Assembly (NCBI RefSeq): GCF_016862175.1
Contig: NZ_BOML01000035.1
Span: 102,860-166,859, forward strand
Length of the DNA stretch: 64,000 bases
Direction of reading: 5' to 3'
Source of the DNA: Paractinoplanes durhamensis
Lineage (GTDB): Bacteria > Actinomycetota > Actinomycetes > Mycobacteriales > Micromonosporaceae
Part shown: positions 26,348-34,572 of the stretch, piece by piece
How the letters are laid out: each line of letters begins with the position of its first letter
Numbering within the stretch: position 1 is the stretch's first letter
Position numbers and translations under genes: made by a program
Notes under the pieces: generated by a model
The model's database searches: none
The model's input: only the letters and a program-made list of their open reading frames with translations
What the model was told of the DNA's origin: nothing

Positions 26348-26449
26348 GCGCCTACCGTGCGTTCCGCAGGTCAGGATGCGCAATAGATCTTGTTTTTGTT
26401 GAGCATTCTGCTTCGATGAATCGCCATCGGGTTCGCTATGTTGAGCATC

Positions 26450-26911
26450 ATGACAGCTCTCGACCCGACCGACGCACGGATCCTGCTGGCCCTCGACGAC
26501 AACCCGCAGGCGACGGTCGTGGCCCTGGCCGAGCAGCTGGGCCTGGCCCGCAACACGGTGCACGCCCGCTTGCGCCGGATGGAGTCACTGGGCCCGCACA
26601 GCCGCCGGGTCGAGCCGGAGGCGCTGGGCTACCCGTTGATGGCGTTGATGACGCTGTCGATCAGCCAGCGCGACCGCTCCCACGCCGCCACGTCGCTGGG
26701 CGAGATAGCCGAGGTGATCGAGCTGCTGGCCACGACGGGCGACGGCGACCTCCTGGCCAGGGTGGTGGCCCGGGACACCACCGACCTGCACCGGGTGACG
26801 GAGTCGATCCTGGCCGTCCCCGGCGTGGTCCGCACCAGCACCGCGATCGTCCTGCGCCAGGTGGTGCCGCTACGCCTGTCCCCCTTGCTGAGGCGACTCG
26901 CCGCGAGCTGA
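26450..26911 (+). CDS. Lrp/AsnC family transcriptional regulator
   Basis: This protein of 153 residues has the AsnC-type HTH at the N-terminus (LDPTDARILLALDDNPQAT, then LAEQLGLARNTVHARLRRM). A RAM-type ligand domain follows (LLATTGDGDLLARVVARDT; ESILAVPGVVRTSTAIVL). ATG 26450 aligns with the usual family start; ATG 26438 would add four residues. It is divergent from the 2-keto-acid decarboxylase and probably regulates it in response to an amino acid or keto acid. Confidence 0.9.
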   Translation: MTALDPTDARILLALDDNPQATVVALAEQLGLARNTVHARLRRMESLGPHSRRVEPEALGYPLMALMTLSISQRDRSHAATSLGEIAEVIELLATTGDGDLLARVVARDTTDLHRVTESILAVPGVVRTSTAIVLRQVVPLRLSPLLRRLAAS

Positions 26912-26952
26912 AAGACCGGGCCGGGTGCCGGACATACGTGAGGGTGGAGCTT

Positions 26953-27486
26953 GTGAAGACCGACCAGCGGCGGGCCCGGTTCGAGGCCCTGGCGCCGGCC
27001 GTCATCGAGGCGGTACGCCGGTATCTGGCCCGGCGCACCGACCCGGCGACCGCCGACGACGTGCTCTCCGAGACGTTGCTGATCTGCTGGCGGCGCCTTG
27101 ACGAGATGCCGGCCGAGCACCTGCCGTGGGCGTACGGCGTGGCCCGCAACTGCCTCGCCAACGCCGAGCGGTCCCACCGCCGCCAGGCGCGGCTGTTCGC
27201 CCGGATCTCGGTGCTGGACCCACCGCCGGCCACCACCGACGGCCCCGAGCCACCCGACGAGGAGCTGGCCACGGCGATCGGCCGACTGCGCGACGAGGAC
27301 GCCGAGTTGCTGCGCCTGTGGGCCTGGGAGGAGCTGGCCCCGGCCGAGATCGCGGTGACCCTCGGCATCACCGCGAACGCCGCGTCGATCCGCCTGCACC
27401 GCGCCAAACAGCGCCTGCGCGACGAGTTACGAAAGACCGGCGGCACCGCCGGACATGAGGAGTCGACCGAAGGGAGAAGGCCATGA
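26953..27486 (+). CDS. RNA polymerase sigma factor, ECF-type (sigma-70 family)
   Basis: This protein of about 177 residues has region 2 (YLARRTDPATADDVLSETLL, then CWRRLDEMPAEHLPWAYGV) and region 4 (LLRLWAWEELAPAEIAVTL, then GITANAASIRLHRAKQRLR). The start is uncertain: GTG 26953 (VKTDQRRARFE) with GGAG upstream is preferred, but GTG 26944 and 26938 are in frame. The stop overlaps the ATG of the next gene (ATGA). That gene codes for a single-pass membrane protein, the usual anti-sigma arrangement. The signal is unknown. Confidence 0.9.
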   Translation: MKTDQRRARFEALAPAVIEAVRRYLARRTDPATADDVLSETLLICWRRLDEMPAEHLPWAYGVARNCLANAERSHRRQARLFARISVLDPPPATTDGPEPPDEELATAIGRLRDEDAELLRLWAWEELAPAEIAVTLGITANAASIRLHRAKQRLRDELRKTGGTAGHEESTEGRRP

Positions 27487-28118
27487 CCGACGACGACCTG
27501 CGCAGCCGCCTGCGCAACGCCGACCCGGCCCCATCGCCGGCACCACTGCCTCCCGACCGAGTTGCCCGACTCCTGGAGAAAACGATGTCCGCCGACGTAG
27601 CCACGCCCACCACCCACACCCCCACCGCACCCCGCCGCCGGCTGCTGCCGGTACTGGCCGCCGCGGCCCTGCTGCTGATCGCCGGAGCCGGCTGGCTGAT
27701 CTTCCGCCCCGACCAGCCGATCGAGAGCAACCTCCTGACCGCCCCGGCAACGGCCTCCACCCCCGCGGTGGCGCCGGTGCTCCTGGCCGCCCCGGCCGGC
27801 GGCAGCGCCAAATGCATGGAACCCCAGGCAGCCCACCTGGCCACGAACGCCGACTTCGCTTTCGCCGGCACCGTGACCACCATCGACAAGAACGACGTGG
27901 TCACCCTGTCGGTGTCCAAGGTCTACAAGGGCACGCAGACCACGCTGGTGCAGGTCGACCAGGCCCCGAACACCTCGGAGACGATGCTGGGCAGCGGCAC
28001 GTTCGAGGTGGGCAAGAGCTACCTGGTAGCCGCAAACGAGGGCACCATCATGATCTGCGGCTACAGCGGCGAGTCCGACATCCCCGGCCTGCTCGACCTG
28101 TTCGAGCAGGCCTTCTAG
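27483..28118 (+). CDS. Single-pass membrane protein, probable anti-sigma partner
   Basis: This 211-residue protein has about 50 polar N-terminal residues (TDDDLRSRLRNADPAPSPAP onwards), one transmembrane helix (LLPVLAAAALLLIAGAGWLIF, about 54-74) and a Thr/Ala-rich extracytoplasmic part. Two Cys (KCMEPQ, MICGYSG) could form a disulfide. No HxxxCxxC zinc motif is present, so it is not a ZAS-type anti-sigma factor. Translational coupling to the sigma gene and the topology suggest it senses an envelope signal and sequesters the sigma factor. Its stop overlaps that of the converging regulator gene (CTAG). Confidence 0.78.
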   Translation: MTDDDLRSRLRNADPAPSPAPLPPDRVARLLEKTMSADVATPTTHTPTAPRRRLLPVLAAAALLLIAGAGWLIFRPDQPIESNLLTAPATASTPAVAPVLLAAPAGGSAKCMEPQAAHLATNADFAFAGTVTTIDKNDVVTLSVSKVYKGTQTTLVQVDQAPNTSETMLGSGTFEVGKSYLVAANEGTIMICGYSGESDIPGLLDLFEQAF

Positions 28119-28711
28119 AGCCAGCCTTCGTCCCGGGCCCGCATCAGCGCGCTGGTCCGGTTCGTGGCACCCAGCCTGGTGTACAGGCCGGACAGGAGGC
28201 GGAACATCATCCGTTCCGAGTAGCCGGCCTGTTCGGCCAGCCGGGCCACCGTGGTGCCGTCGGCCAGTTCGCGCAGCCAGCGGACCTCCGCCTCGGTGAC
28301 CGGACGGTCGTCGCCGGCCGAGCCGGACACCAGTGCGCGCAACATGTCCGTCGGAAGGAGGCTCCGGCCACCCAGGGCGGCGCGCAAGGTCTCACCCACC
28401 GCGGCGGGGTCGGCATCCAGCGGCATGACGCCCACCGCGCCGGAGGCGACCGCGCGGACCAGATCGCGTACGCCCGGGTCGGCGACCACGCCGACGATCA
28501 CCGCGTCCGCTCGCGCCTTGGTCAGCGACGCGAGCCGGGCCCAGTCGCTCTCATGCGCGAGCGTGAGGAACACGACCGGGTCGCCGGCCTGCCTGGCCCA
28601 GGCGAGGACATCGGCCGGGATGTCCACCGGATGACCGTGATCGGCGAGGGTGGCCGCGAGACCGCGCGCGTACATCGGCAGGTGGCCGACCACGGCGACC
28701 CGGACCGTCAT
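28115..28711 (-). CDS. LuxR/NarL-like regulator with degenerate receiver domain
   Basis: This 198-residue protein has a C-terminal LuxR-type HTH (VTEAEVRWLRELADGTTVAR, then LAEQAGYSERMMFRLLSGLY). Its receiver-like N-terminus (TVRVAVVGHLPMYARGLAAT) lacks the acidic pair after strand 1. The phospho-acceptor position after strand 3 reads VVFLTLAHES, with no Asp. It is therefore probably phosphorylation-independent. ATG 28711 has a good GGGAGG site six bases upstream. No kinase gene is adjacent. The target is unknown. Confidence 0.85.
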   Translation of the reverse strand: MTVRVAVVGHLPMYARGLAATLADHGHPVDIPADVLAWARQAGDPVVFLTLAHESDWARLASLTKARADAVIVGVVADPGVRDLVRAVASGAVGVMPLDADPAAVGETLRAALGGRSLLPTDMLRALVSGSAGDDRPVTEAEVRWLRELADGTTVARLAEQAGYSERMMFRLLSGLYTRLGATNRTSALMRARDEGWL

Positions 28712-28925
28712 GCGGTTCCTCCCGGCCGATGAACTGTTGCACCGCCATGGTCGCCCGCTCGGGGACGCCAGGATCCATCGGCCGGCTGCCATGACGTGGC
28801 ATGGACCTGACAGGTTGCCGATCGATGTTGCCCGATCATGCCAGCCGGTCGGTCATGGACCGGCGAACGACGCGGAACCTACGGTGCCGGTACTGGAAGC
28901 GCATGGCTGATGGCGGAGGCCTGCG

Positions 28926-29072
28926 ATGGTACGGATCCGGGTGACGAAGAAGGAACCGAAGAAGGACGAGGGTGGCTGCCTACGGGCCCTGCTCGTCCTG
29001 GCGGCGTTTGTCCTCATCTTCGTCGTGGTCGTGGTCTTGGCATCACATGACCGGTTGAGGGGAGGCGGCTAG
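28926..29072 (+). CDS. Small single-pass membrane protein (48 aa)
   Basis: This short gene has a strong ribosome binding site (GGCGGAGG, about six bases upstream). The product starts MVRIRVTKKEPKKDEGG, a basic cytoplasmic segment, followed by one hydrophobic helix (LRALLVLAAFVLIFVVVVVL) and a short tail. The stop codon abuts the next ATG, and the last codons (GGGGAGGCGG) form the ribosome binding site of the next gene, so both are one transcript. I do not recognise a family. Confidence 0.65.
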   Translation: MVRIRVTKKEPKKDEGGCLRALLVLAAFVLIFVVVVVLASHDRLRGGG

Positions 29073-29330
29073 ATGGTCAACGACAGCTTCGGGCATGGCC
29101 GGGTACGGGTCGCCGGTCCGTCCACCCGTGTTCCGCGGATCGTGCCCAACCCGGCCGCGGCGAGTCTCGCCCTGGGCACCGTGGTGGTCCCGCACTACGA
29201 CGATCCCGCGGCCCGCGCACGGCACTCCCCCGGCGTGATCATCGAACTGGCGAACGGCCAGGCTCGGGTCAGGTGGCAGACCGGCGGGCCGGCGACCTGG
29301 TGGCCGTTGTCCAGCCTGGTCAAACAATGA
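29073..29330 (+). CDS. Small protein with SH3-like beta-barrel pattern
   Basis: This 85-residue protein of unknown function contains LGTVVVPHYDDPAARARHSP, GVIIELANGQARVRWQTGG and ATWWPLSSLV. Such short strands with a G-V-I-x-E/V-x-x-G-x-A-x-V-R-W pattern resemble SH3/Tudor-like small barrels; this is inference from pattern only. It is coupled to the small membrane protein gene upstream. Its last 11 bases overlap the 3' end of the converging TIR-STAND gene. Confidence 0.65.
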   Translation: MVNDSFGHGRVRVAGPSTRVPRIVPNPAAASLALGTVVVPHYDDPAARARHSPGVIIELANGQARVRWQTGGPATWWPLSSLVKQ

Positions 29331-32300
29331 GTCGGCGGGCGCCGACGTCGTCGCCGTCCGCGGCCCGCTGAGCCGCCTCCACCACCGACGGATCGGTCAC
29401 CGGCTTCAGCAGGGCGAGCTGCGCCTTGGCCCTGCGGCGGGCACCCGGCACCGGAGCGATCCGGCGAGCCTCCTGGTACATGTCCAGGGCTCGCGGCAGG
29501 CGGTACGGCTCGTCGGACAACTGCAATCCGGTGAGAGCGAGACCGACGCAGTCGAAGACCTCGAACTCCCCGGGTGCGCGATCGAGCCGCAGCCAGGCTT
29601 CGGTGCAGGCGGTGTGGAACGCGGCCCGCGCGGCGGCGAGGTCTCCCTTACGGAACTCGACGACACCCTCAACGGCGCGAGCGGCCAGCGCCTGGTGACC
29701 GGGCGGCTGCTGGCATGCCGTGTGCACCGCGGTGGCCGCGTTGTCGGTGCGGTCGTCATGGAACAGGTAGGCGAGCGCCAGGGTCACGTTGGTGAGGCGG
29801 GTCAGGCTGGGATTACCCGTACGCATGGCGATCCGCGCCGCCTCGAGCGCCAGCCGGACCGCGTCGTCGATCTGCCGGTTGTCGCAGTGCACGACAGCCA
29901 GGCCGTCGAGGAGCTTTGCGATCAGCAGCGCATCCGCACTCTTCCGGGCGATGGCCAGGCCTTCCGTCAACACCTCCTGGGCCCGCGGCTCACCGAGTTG
30001 CCCGAGCATCCAACCCTCGTTCAGGCCCAGCAAACTCGCTGCCTCGTCGTGCTGTTCACCGCTCAGCCCGCGTAGTCCCTTGCGGGCCAACTCGAAGTCG
30101 TCGCCAGCCTCGCCGAACGCGCCCAGTTTGGCCAGGCAGAGGCCCCGCGACGCCCGCGCCATCACCGCCTCGAAGCGCATCGACTTCCCTCGGCACCGCC
30201 GGGCGGCATCGCCGAACAGCTCGACGGCGGCGCCGAGGTCACCGCTGTCCATCCGGACTTCGGCCAGCTGGATACCGAACCGGATTCGGTCCTCCGGGTC
30301 CTTCCGCATCCATGGCTCGGTCAGCACCTCGGTGAGGCGGGTCGCCCACTGCCCGGTGTGGTCCTCCTCGCCGGAGTGTGCGGAGATCAGGAACGAAAGG
30401 TTGCGACCCCGTTCGCGGGTACCCCGGCCGATCTCGCGATCGACGCGCTCCCGCCACCGAATCAGTACACCGCTCTGCACCCACTTGGTCAGGTACTGCT
30501 GGTCGACCTCCTCCATCAGATCCACGGCATGGGCATGGTCTCCAGCCGCGATCCACAGCCCGATCTGCTTGAGCCAGGGCTCCAGGTCGTCCGGGCCGTG
30601 TACCGGCTGCCGCCGGCAGATCTCGGCGTAGAACTCGGCCGCACGCCGCTGCAGGAACGGCAGCGTGAACAGCGGCTCGACGCTGCGCCAGTCATCCTCG
30701 CCGCCCGGGGGCAGGCCGGCCAGGACACAGTGCACGTCCGGCGCGGGCGGCAGGAAGTAGCGGTCGCCGTCCCGCCGGACCAGCGCCCGGGCGGTCAGCG
30801 AGCCGAGGTACGACGCGCTGGCGACGCCCGGAACGTACGGCGAGAGAAGCTCGTCGATCGCCTCCGGCCGGACCGGCCCGCCGTAGACCGCGAGCGCCTG
30901 GACCACCCGGCGCTCGGTGCGGTCGAGGCGGTCCAGGACCGCCTGGACCAGCAGCGGGAAGGGATCCCGCTCGACCTCTTCGTGCTGGGCGTCGATCTCC
31001 TCGAAGATGTCGGCCAGGGTGAGATCCGGGTCGGAGCGCAGCAGGCAGTAGGTGAGCTCGATGAAGCGGGGATTGCCGTTGCTGACGACGGCCAGGCGAT
31101 CCAGGTCCGCCGCCGGCATGGTGTCCACGGCCAGCAGGCCCGTCGAGTCCAGCGCTGTCAGGAACGCGGTCGTGTGGTCGGCGGGCAGCCCCCGCTCCAG
31201 GTCCAGGACCTGAACCACGCCGGGGAAGGCCTCCCGGATCGGGTGCCGGGCTCTCTCGTTCACCACCATCAGGATCCGGATCCGATGCTCCGAGCGCTTG
31301 ATCAGCTCGTTCAGAACCAGCCGCAGGTCGCGATCGAAGATCTCCCCGCGCTGGTCGTCGAGCAGTTCCTCGGCGTCGTCGATCGCGACGATCACCGGCG
31401 TCCGGCCCAGCGCGCCGAGAACCGTGTTCAGTCGCTCGCGCCAGGACTCCTTCCGGCCGCGGATGGTCCGCTGCAGGTCGCCGGCGTTCGACGCGGCGCG
31501 GGCGAGATCGTTCAGCAGCGCCGCCGCCGACACCTGGCGATACCCGCGCACCGCCAGGTAGACGAACGCCTCGGCCGGCGCGGTGAGTTTCCGGTCCGCC
31601 AGACGACGGCGTAACTCACGCAGGAACGCGGTCTTGCCGGTGCCGCCGTCGCCGGTGATCAGGACGAGGCGCGTTTCCGGACCGGACAACCAGCCGTCCA
31701 GCTCGGTCATCTTCGGCACCCGGTCCTGAAACTCGACCTCCGGCAGTTCGGGCATCTCGTTGATGAAGAGCACCGCGTTGTCGGTACGTACGGCGCCCTC
31801 GTCGCGCTGCTCGCGCTGCCATTCGGCGTCGACCCGCTCGCGGAGCCGCCGCTCGGCGCCGGCCGGGTCATCGGCGCGACGCCGTTCTTCCTGCGCACGC
31901 TCGGCCGCCTCACGCGCGGCGGCCGCATGGCGCTCGTCGGCCGGGCCGGGCCGGAAGACCTGGGCACCGTTCACCGGCGAGGACTCCTGCTCCAGCTCCG
32001 CGTACAGCAGCGCCCAGGCGTCCGGGTCGGTGTGGAAGTTCAGCGGGGGCAGCTCCTGAATCGTCAACGGCACGTCGGGGTCCTCGGTCATCTGGGCGAC
32101 GATCACCCGAATTCTCGGCTTGTTCCGATTCAGCGCGTCGGCCCGCAGGAGTTCCCGCCGCACCCACTCGCTGCGAGCCGCGGCATCGGTCAGGACGACG
32201 ATCATGACGTCGGCCGCCTTGATGGTGGCCTCGATCGAGCGGTCGACCCCGACCGAGGGCCGGAAGTGCCGGTCGTACACCACCGAATAGCGAGGTGTCC

Positions 32301-32400
32301 GAGACAGCTCGTCGAAGAAGCGCCGCACGTGGGCTTTGCCGTCCTCCCGAGCGTACGAAAGGAAGATGTTGATCTGATCGCGCGCGCCGCCCTGTTCCAT
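29320..32400 (-). CDS. TIR-STAND ATPase-TPR protein (NLR-like, candidate defence protein)
   Basis: This 1026-residue protein has four parts. An N-terminal TIR domain (about 8-135) starts INIFLSYAREDG, with Glu83 in SEWVRREL where TIR NADases place the catalytic Glu. A charged Arg/Glu coiled-coil linker (about 155-205) follows. Then comes a STAND-type ATPase with P-loop GDGGTGKT (250-257) and Walker B PVIVAIDDAEELLDD (about 340). The C-terminal half is helical with TPR repeats (about 690-1000). Bacterial TIR-STAND proteins oligomerise on sensing phage proteins and deplete NAD+; that role here is inference. ATG 32400 is supported by GGGAGGCG six bases upstream. Confidence 0.9.
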   Translation of the reverse strand: MEQGGARDQINIFLSYAREDGKAHVRRFFDELSRTPRYSVVYDRHFRPSVGVDRSIEATIKAADVMIVVLTDAAARSEWVRRELLRADALNRNKPRIRVIVAQMTEDPDVPLTIQELPPLNFHTDPDAWALLYAELEQESSPVNGAQVFRPGPADERHAAAAREAAERAQEERRRADDPAGAERRLRERVDAEWQREQRDEGAVRTDNAVLFINEMPELPEVEFQDRVPKMTELDGWLSGPETRLVLITGDGGTGKTAFLRELRRRLADRKLTAPAEAFVYLAVRGYRQVSAAALLNDLARAASNAGDLQRTIRGRKESWRERLNTVLGALGRTPVIVAIDDAEELLDDQRGEIFDRDLRLVLNELIKRSEHRIRILMVVNERARHPIREAFPGVVQVLDLERGLPADHTTAFLTALDSTGLLAVDTMPAADLDRLAVVSNGNPRFIELTYCLLRSDPDLTLADIFEEIDAQHEEVERDPFPLLVQAVLDRLDRTERRVVQALAVYGGPVRPEAIDELLSPYVPGVASASYLGSLTARALVRRDGDRYFLPPAPDVHCVLAGLPPGGEDDWRSVEPLFTLPFLQRRAAEFYAEICRRQPVHGPDDLEPWLKQIGLWIAAGDHAHAVDLMEEVDQQYLTKWVQSGVLIRWRERVDREIGRGTRERGRNLSFLISAHSGEEDHTGQWATRLTEVLTEPWMRKDPEDRIRFGIQLAEVRMDSGDLGAAVELFGDAARRCRGKSMRFEAVMARASRGLCLAKLGAFGEAGDDFELARKGLRGLSGEQHDEAASLLGLNEGWMLGQLGEPRAQEVLTEGLAIARKSADALLIAKLLDGLAVVHCDNRQIDDAVRLALEAARIAMRTGNPSLTRLTNVTLALAYLFHDDRTDNAATAVHTACQQPPGHQALAARAVEGVVEFRKGDLAAARAAFHTACTEAWLRLDRAPGEFEVFDCVGLALTGLQLSDEPYRLPRALDMYQEARRIAPVPGARRRAKAQLALLKPVTDPSVVEAAQRAADGDDVGARRLIV

Positions 32401-32536
32401 CGTCGCCTCCCGCGCTCCGCCTCCTGCAGTCTCATGGCCGCCGGTGGCAGGGTCAAGACAGGCGGTGACAGTTTGCAGTCATGCAGACACTCAAGGTGAT
32501 CACATGCCGCCACTGAGCCGACGCGCTCGACCGGTG

Positions 32537-33193
32537 TCAGCTCTCCGTCACCAGGCGGTTCTGCCAGGCCCAGGCGGCGATCTCGGTGCGGTTTCGCAGG
32601 CGCAGCTTGTCCTGGATGTTGGCGACGTGGGCCTTCACCGTGCTGAGCGAGATGAACAGCTCCTGCGCGATCTCCTGGTTGGTGCGGCCCCAGGCGAGGC
32701 ACTTGACCAGCTCGACCTCCCGGTCGGTCAGCGGCACCGCCGGGCTCAGGAGCGACCGCGGCTTGGTCGCCCCGAACTGCTTCAGCAGCCGCATCGTGAT
32801 CGACGGCGAAACCATGGCGTCGCCGCCGTGCGCGGCCCGGACCGCCTCGGCGAGCAACGCCGGCCCGGAGTCCTTGAGGATGAACCCGACTGCGCCGGCC
32901 CGCAGCGCGCCGTACACGTACTCGTCCAGGTCGAACGTCGTGATGATCACGACGCGCAGCGGGTCGCGCACAGCGGGGCCGGCAAGCGCGCGGGTCACGT
33001 CGAGGCCGTCCAGCCGCGGCATCTGAATGTCCACCAGGCAGACGTCCGGCCGGAGCTCACGGGCGAGGCTGATCGCCTCCAAGCCGTCCGCGGCCTCACC
33101 GACCACCGTGATGTCCGCATGACTCTCCAACAGCAGTCGCAGCCCCCGACGAACGATCGCCTCGTCCTCAGCGACCAGCACCCGGATGGTCAT
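32537..33193 (-). CDS. NarL/LuxR family response regulator
   Basis: This 218-residue regulator has a canonical receiver: acidic EDE after strand 1 (VLVAEDEAIVRRGL), phospho-acceptor Asp in CLVDIQMPRLDG, Thr in IITTFD and Lys in ILKDSG. The C-terminal LuxR HTH contains LTDREVELVKCLAWGRTNQE and LFISLSTVKAHVANIQDKL. ATG 33193 overlaps the stop of the histidine kinase gene (ATGA), so the two form a cognate pair. The targets are unknown; the coupled DUF418 gene may be the sensed or controlled function. Confidence 0.95.
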   Translation of the reverse strand: MTIRVLVAEDEAIVRRGLRLLLESHADITVVGEAADGLEAISLARELRPDVCLVDIQMPRLDGLDVTRALAGPAVRDPLRVVIITTFDLDEYVYGALRAGAVGFILKDSGPALLAEAVRAAHGGDAMVSPSITMRLLKQFGATKPRSLLSPAVPLTDREVELVKCLAWGRTNQEIAQELFISLSTVKAHVANIQDKLRLRNRTEIAAWAWQNRLVTES

Positions 33194-34572
33194 GACTCCC
33201 CCGTTGTCTCAGCGCCCGCCGCCCCAGCGCCCGCCACCCCAGCGCCCGCCGACCCACCGCCCGCCGACCTGGGGGCGGCCACCCCAACACGCGCCACCCC
33301 GGCGTCGGCCGGCGCCGGGATCGTCGCCTCGACCGTCCATCCACCCAGGACGCCCGGACCCGCGCTCAACCGGCCACCGAGTGCGGCCGCCCGCTCCCGC
33401 ATCCCCACCAGCCCGTGCCCGCCGGGGCCGGCGACGCGGCCCGGTTGCCCGTCGTCGACGACGCGCAGCCGGACACTTCGCGCGTCGTGCGCCAGCGTCA
33501 CCGTGACGTTGCGGGCATCGCGGGCATGCTGCGCCACGTTGCTCAGCGCCTCCTGCACGATCCGGTAGATGCCGACGGCAACCTCCGGTGGCCAGCCGTC
33601 CGGCATCGGCCCGTCCGGCAACTCAAGCCGAGCCCGAACCCCAACACCGCCGCCACCGCCTCGGCCGGCAAGGCCCGCGGCCGGGCCTGGGCCTACATCC
33701 GGGTTGGGACCGGCACCCGAGCCGGCGCCGGCGCCCGAGCCGCAGCTGACGTCCGAGCCGGGGCCGGGGCCGGGGCCGGGGCCGGGGCCGGTAAAGCTGG
33801 TTACCAGGTCGGCCAGTGAACCCGGGGCTGGTGCGGGTTTCTTGTCGTCGTCTCGTAGTAGGCGGACCACCTGGCGTAGGGACGTCAGGGCCTGGGCGCC
33901 TGCTGCCTCGATCTCGGCCAACGCGGCGCTTATCGCGGCGGGGCCGGCCGCGGGGGTCAGCTGGGCCACCTGGACCTGGATGATCAAACCGGTCAGGTGG
34001 TGTGCGGCCACGTCGTGCAGGTCTCGGGCCAGGGCCAGCCGTTCATGTCGCCGGACCTCGTCGATCATCGTCTGGCGGCGTGTGTCGCCGAGGCGCCGTC
34101 GCAGGCCCACCGCGACCGCCACCAGCCACGCGGTGACCATGACCAGCGTCGCGGTCCGGGCGTTCGGGATGCCGTTGGCCAAGTAGATCGCGTAGCGCTC
34201 CACGGTGCCCGCGGCGACCAGGCCGGAGCCGCCGGCCACCGCCACGGCCGCCGGGGCGGGCAGGTAACGCACCGCGGACGCGACCACCACCAGCAGCGCC
34301 AGGCAGGCGATCGGGGCCGGCTGGCCGACCTGCCCGGACTGCCAGTCGATCAGCTCGGCGGATGCGCACAGGACGACCGCCGCGGCCGCCGCCCGGACCG
34401 GGGCCCGTCGGCGCAGCAGGGCTGCCGCGCACACCGCCGCCGTGATCAGCACCAGCGCCGCCCCGACCGGCCACACCGGATGACGGCTCGCCGTCGCGGC
34501 CACCTCGATGACGAGACCGGCGGCGAGCAGCACCCCGAACGCGGGCTCGGTCAGCCGGCCGGCGAAGGTCAT
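33190..34572 (-). CDS. Histidine kinase (HPK7/NarX-type) with GP-repeat linker and repetitive tail
   Basis: This 460-residue kinase has about six N-terminal transmembrane segments, a HisKA_3 helix with the phospho-accepting His in LARDLHDVAAHHLTGL, and a HATPase domain (IVQEALSNVAQHA; VVDDGQPG; GHGLVGMRERA). Two oddities stand out. A long Gly/Pro-rich insert (GPGPGPGPGPG and more) encoded by five GGGGCC units joins DHp and ATPase. The last residues are four copies of a five-residue Ala/Gly unit encoded by a 15-bp repeat. Both ends overlap neighbours by four bases, so DUF418, kinase and regulator genes form one operon. ATG 34572 was chosen for that reason although the frame is open much further upstream. 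Confidence 0.9.
   Translation of the reverse strand: MTFAGRLTEPAFGVLLAAGLVIEVAATASRHPVWPVGAALVLITAAVCAAALLRRRAPVRAAAAAVVLCASAELIDWQSGQVGQPAPIACLALLVVVASAVRYLPAPAAVAVAGGSGLVAAGTVERYAIYLANGIPNARTATLVMVTAWLVAVAVGLRRRLGDTRRQTMIDEVRRHERLALARDLHDVAAHHLTGLIIQVQVAQLTPAAGPAAISAALAEIEAAGAQALTSLRQVVRLLRDDDKKPAPAPGSLADLVTSFTGPGPGPGPGPGSDVSCGSGAGAGSGAGPNPDVGPGPAAGLAGRGGGGGVGVRARLELPDGPMPDGWPPEVAVGIYRIVQEALSNVAQHARDARNVTVTLAHDARSVRLRVVDDGQPGRVAGPGGHGLVGMRERAAALGGRLSAGPGVLGGWTVEATIPAPADAGVARVGVAAPRSAGGGSAGAGVAGAGAAGAETTGES
33211..33270. repeat. 15-bp tandem repeat x4 at the 3' end of the kinase gene
   Basis: The unit AGCGCCCGCCRCCCC occurs at 33211, 33226, 33241 and 33256, with a few substitutions in the last two. 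It codes for an Ala/Gly-rich tail on the minus strand, and because the unit is five codons, copy changes keep the frame. Confidence 0.8.
33760..33789. repeat. GGGGCC hexanucleotide repeat x5 inside the kinase gene
   Basis: Five perfect GGGGCC units run in tandem and give Gly-Pro dipeptides on the minus strand. The + strand is able to form G-quadruplexes. Copy number changes would lengthen or shorten the linker in frame. Confidence 0.85.
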
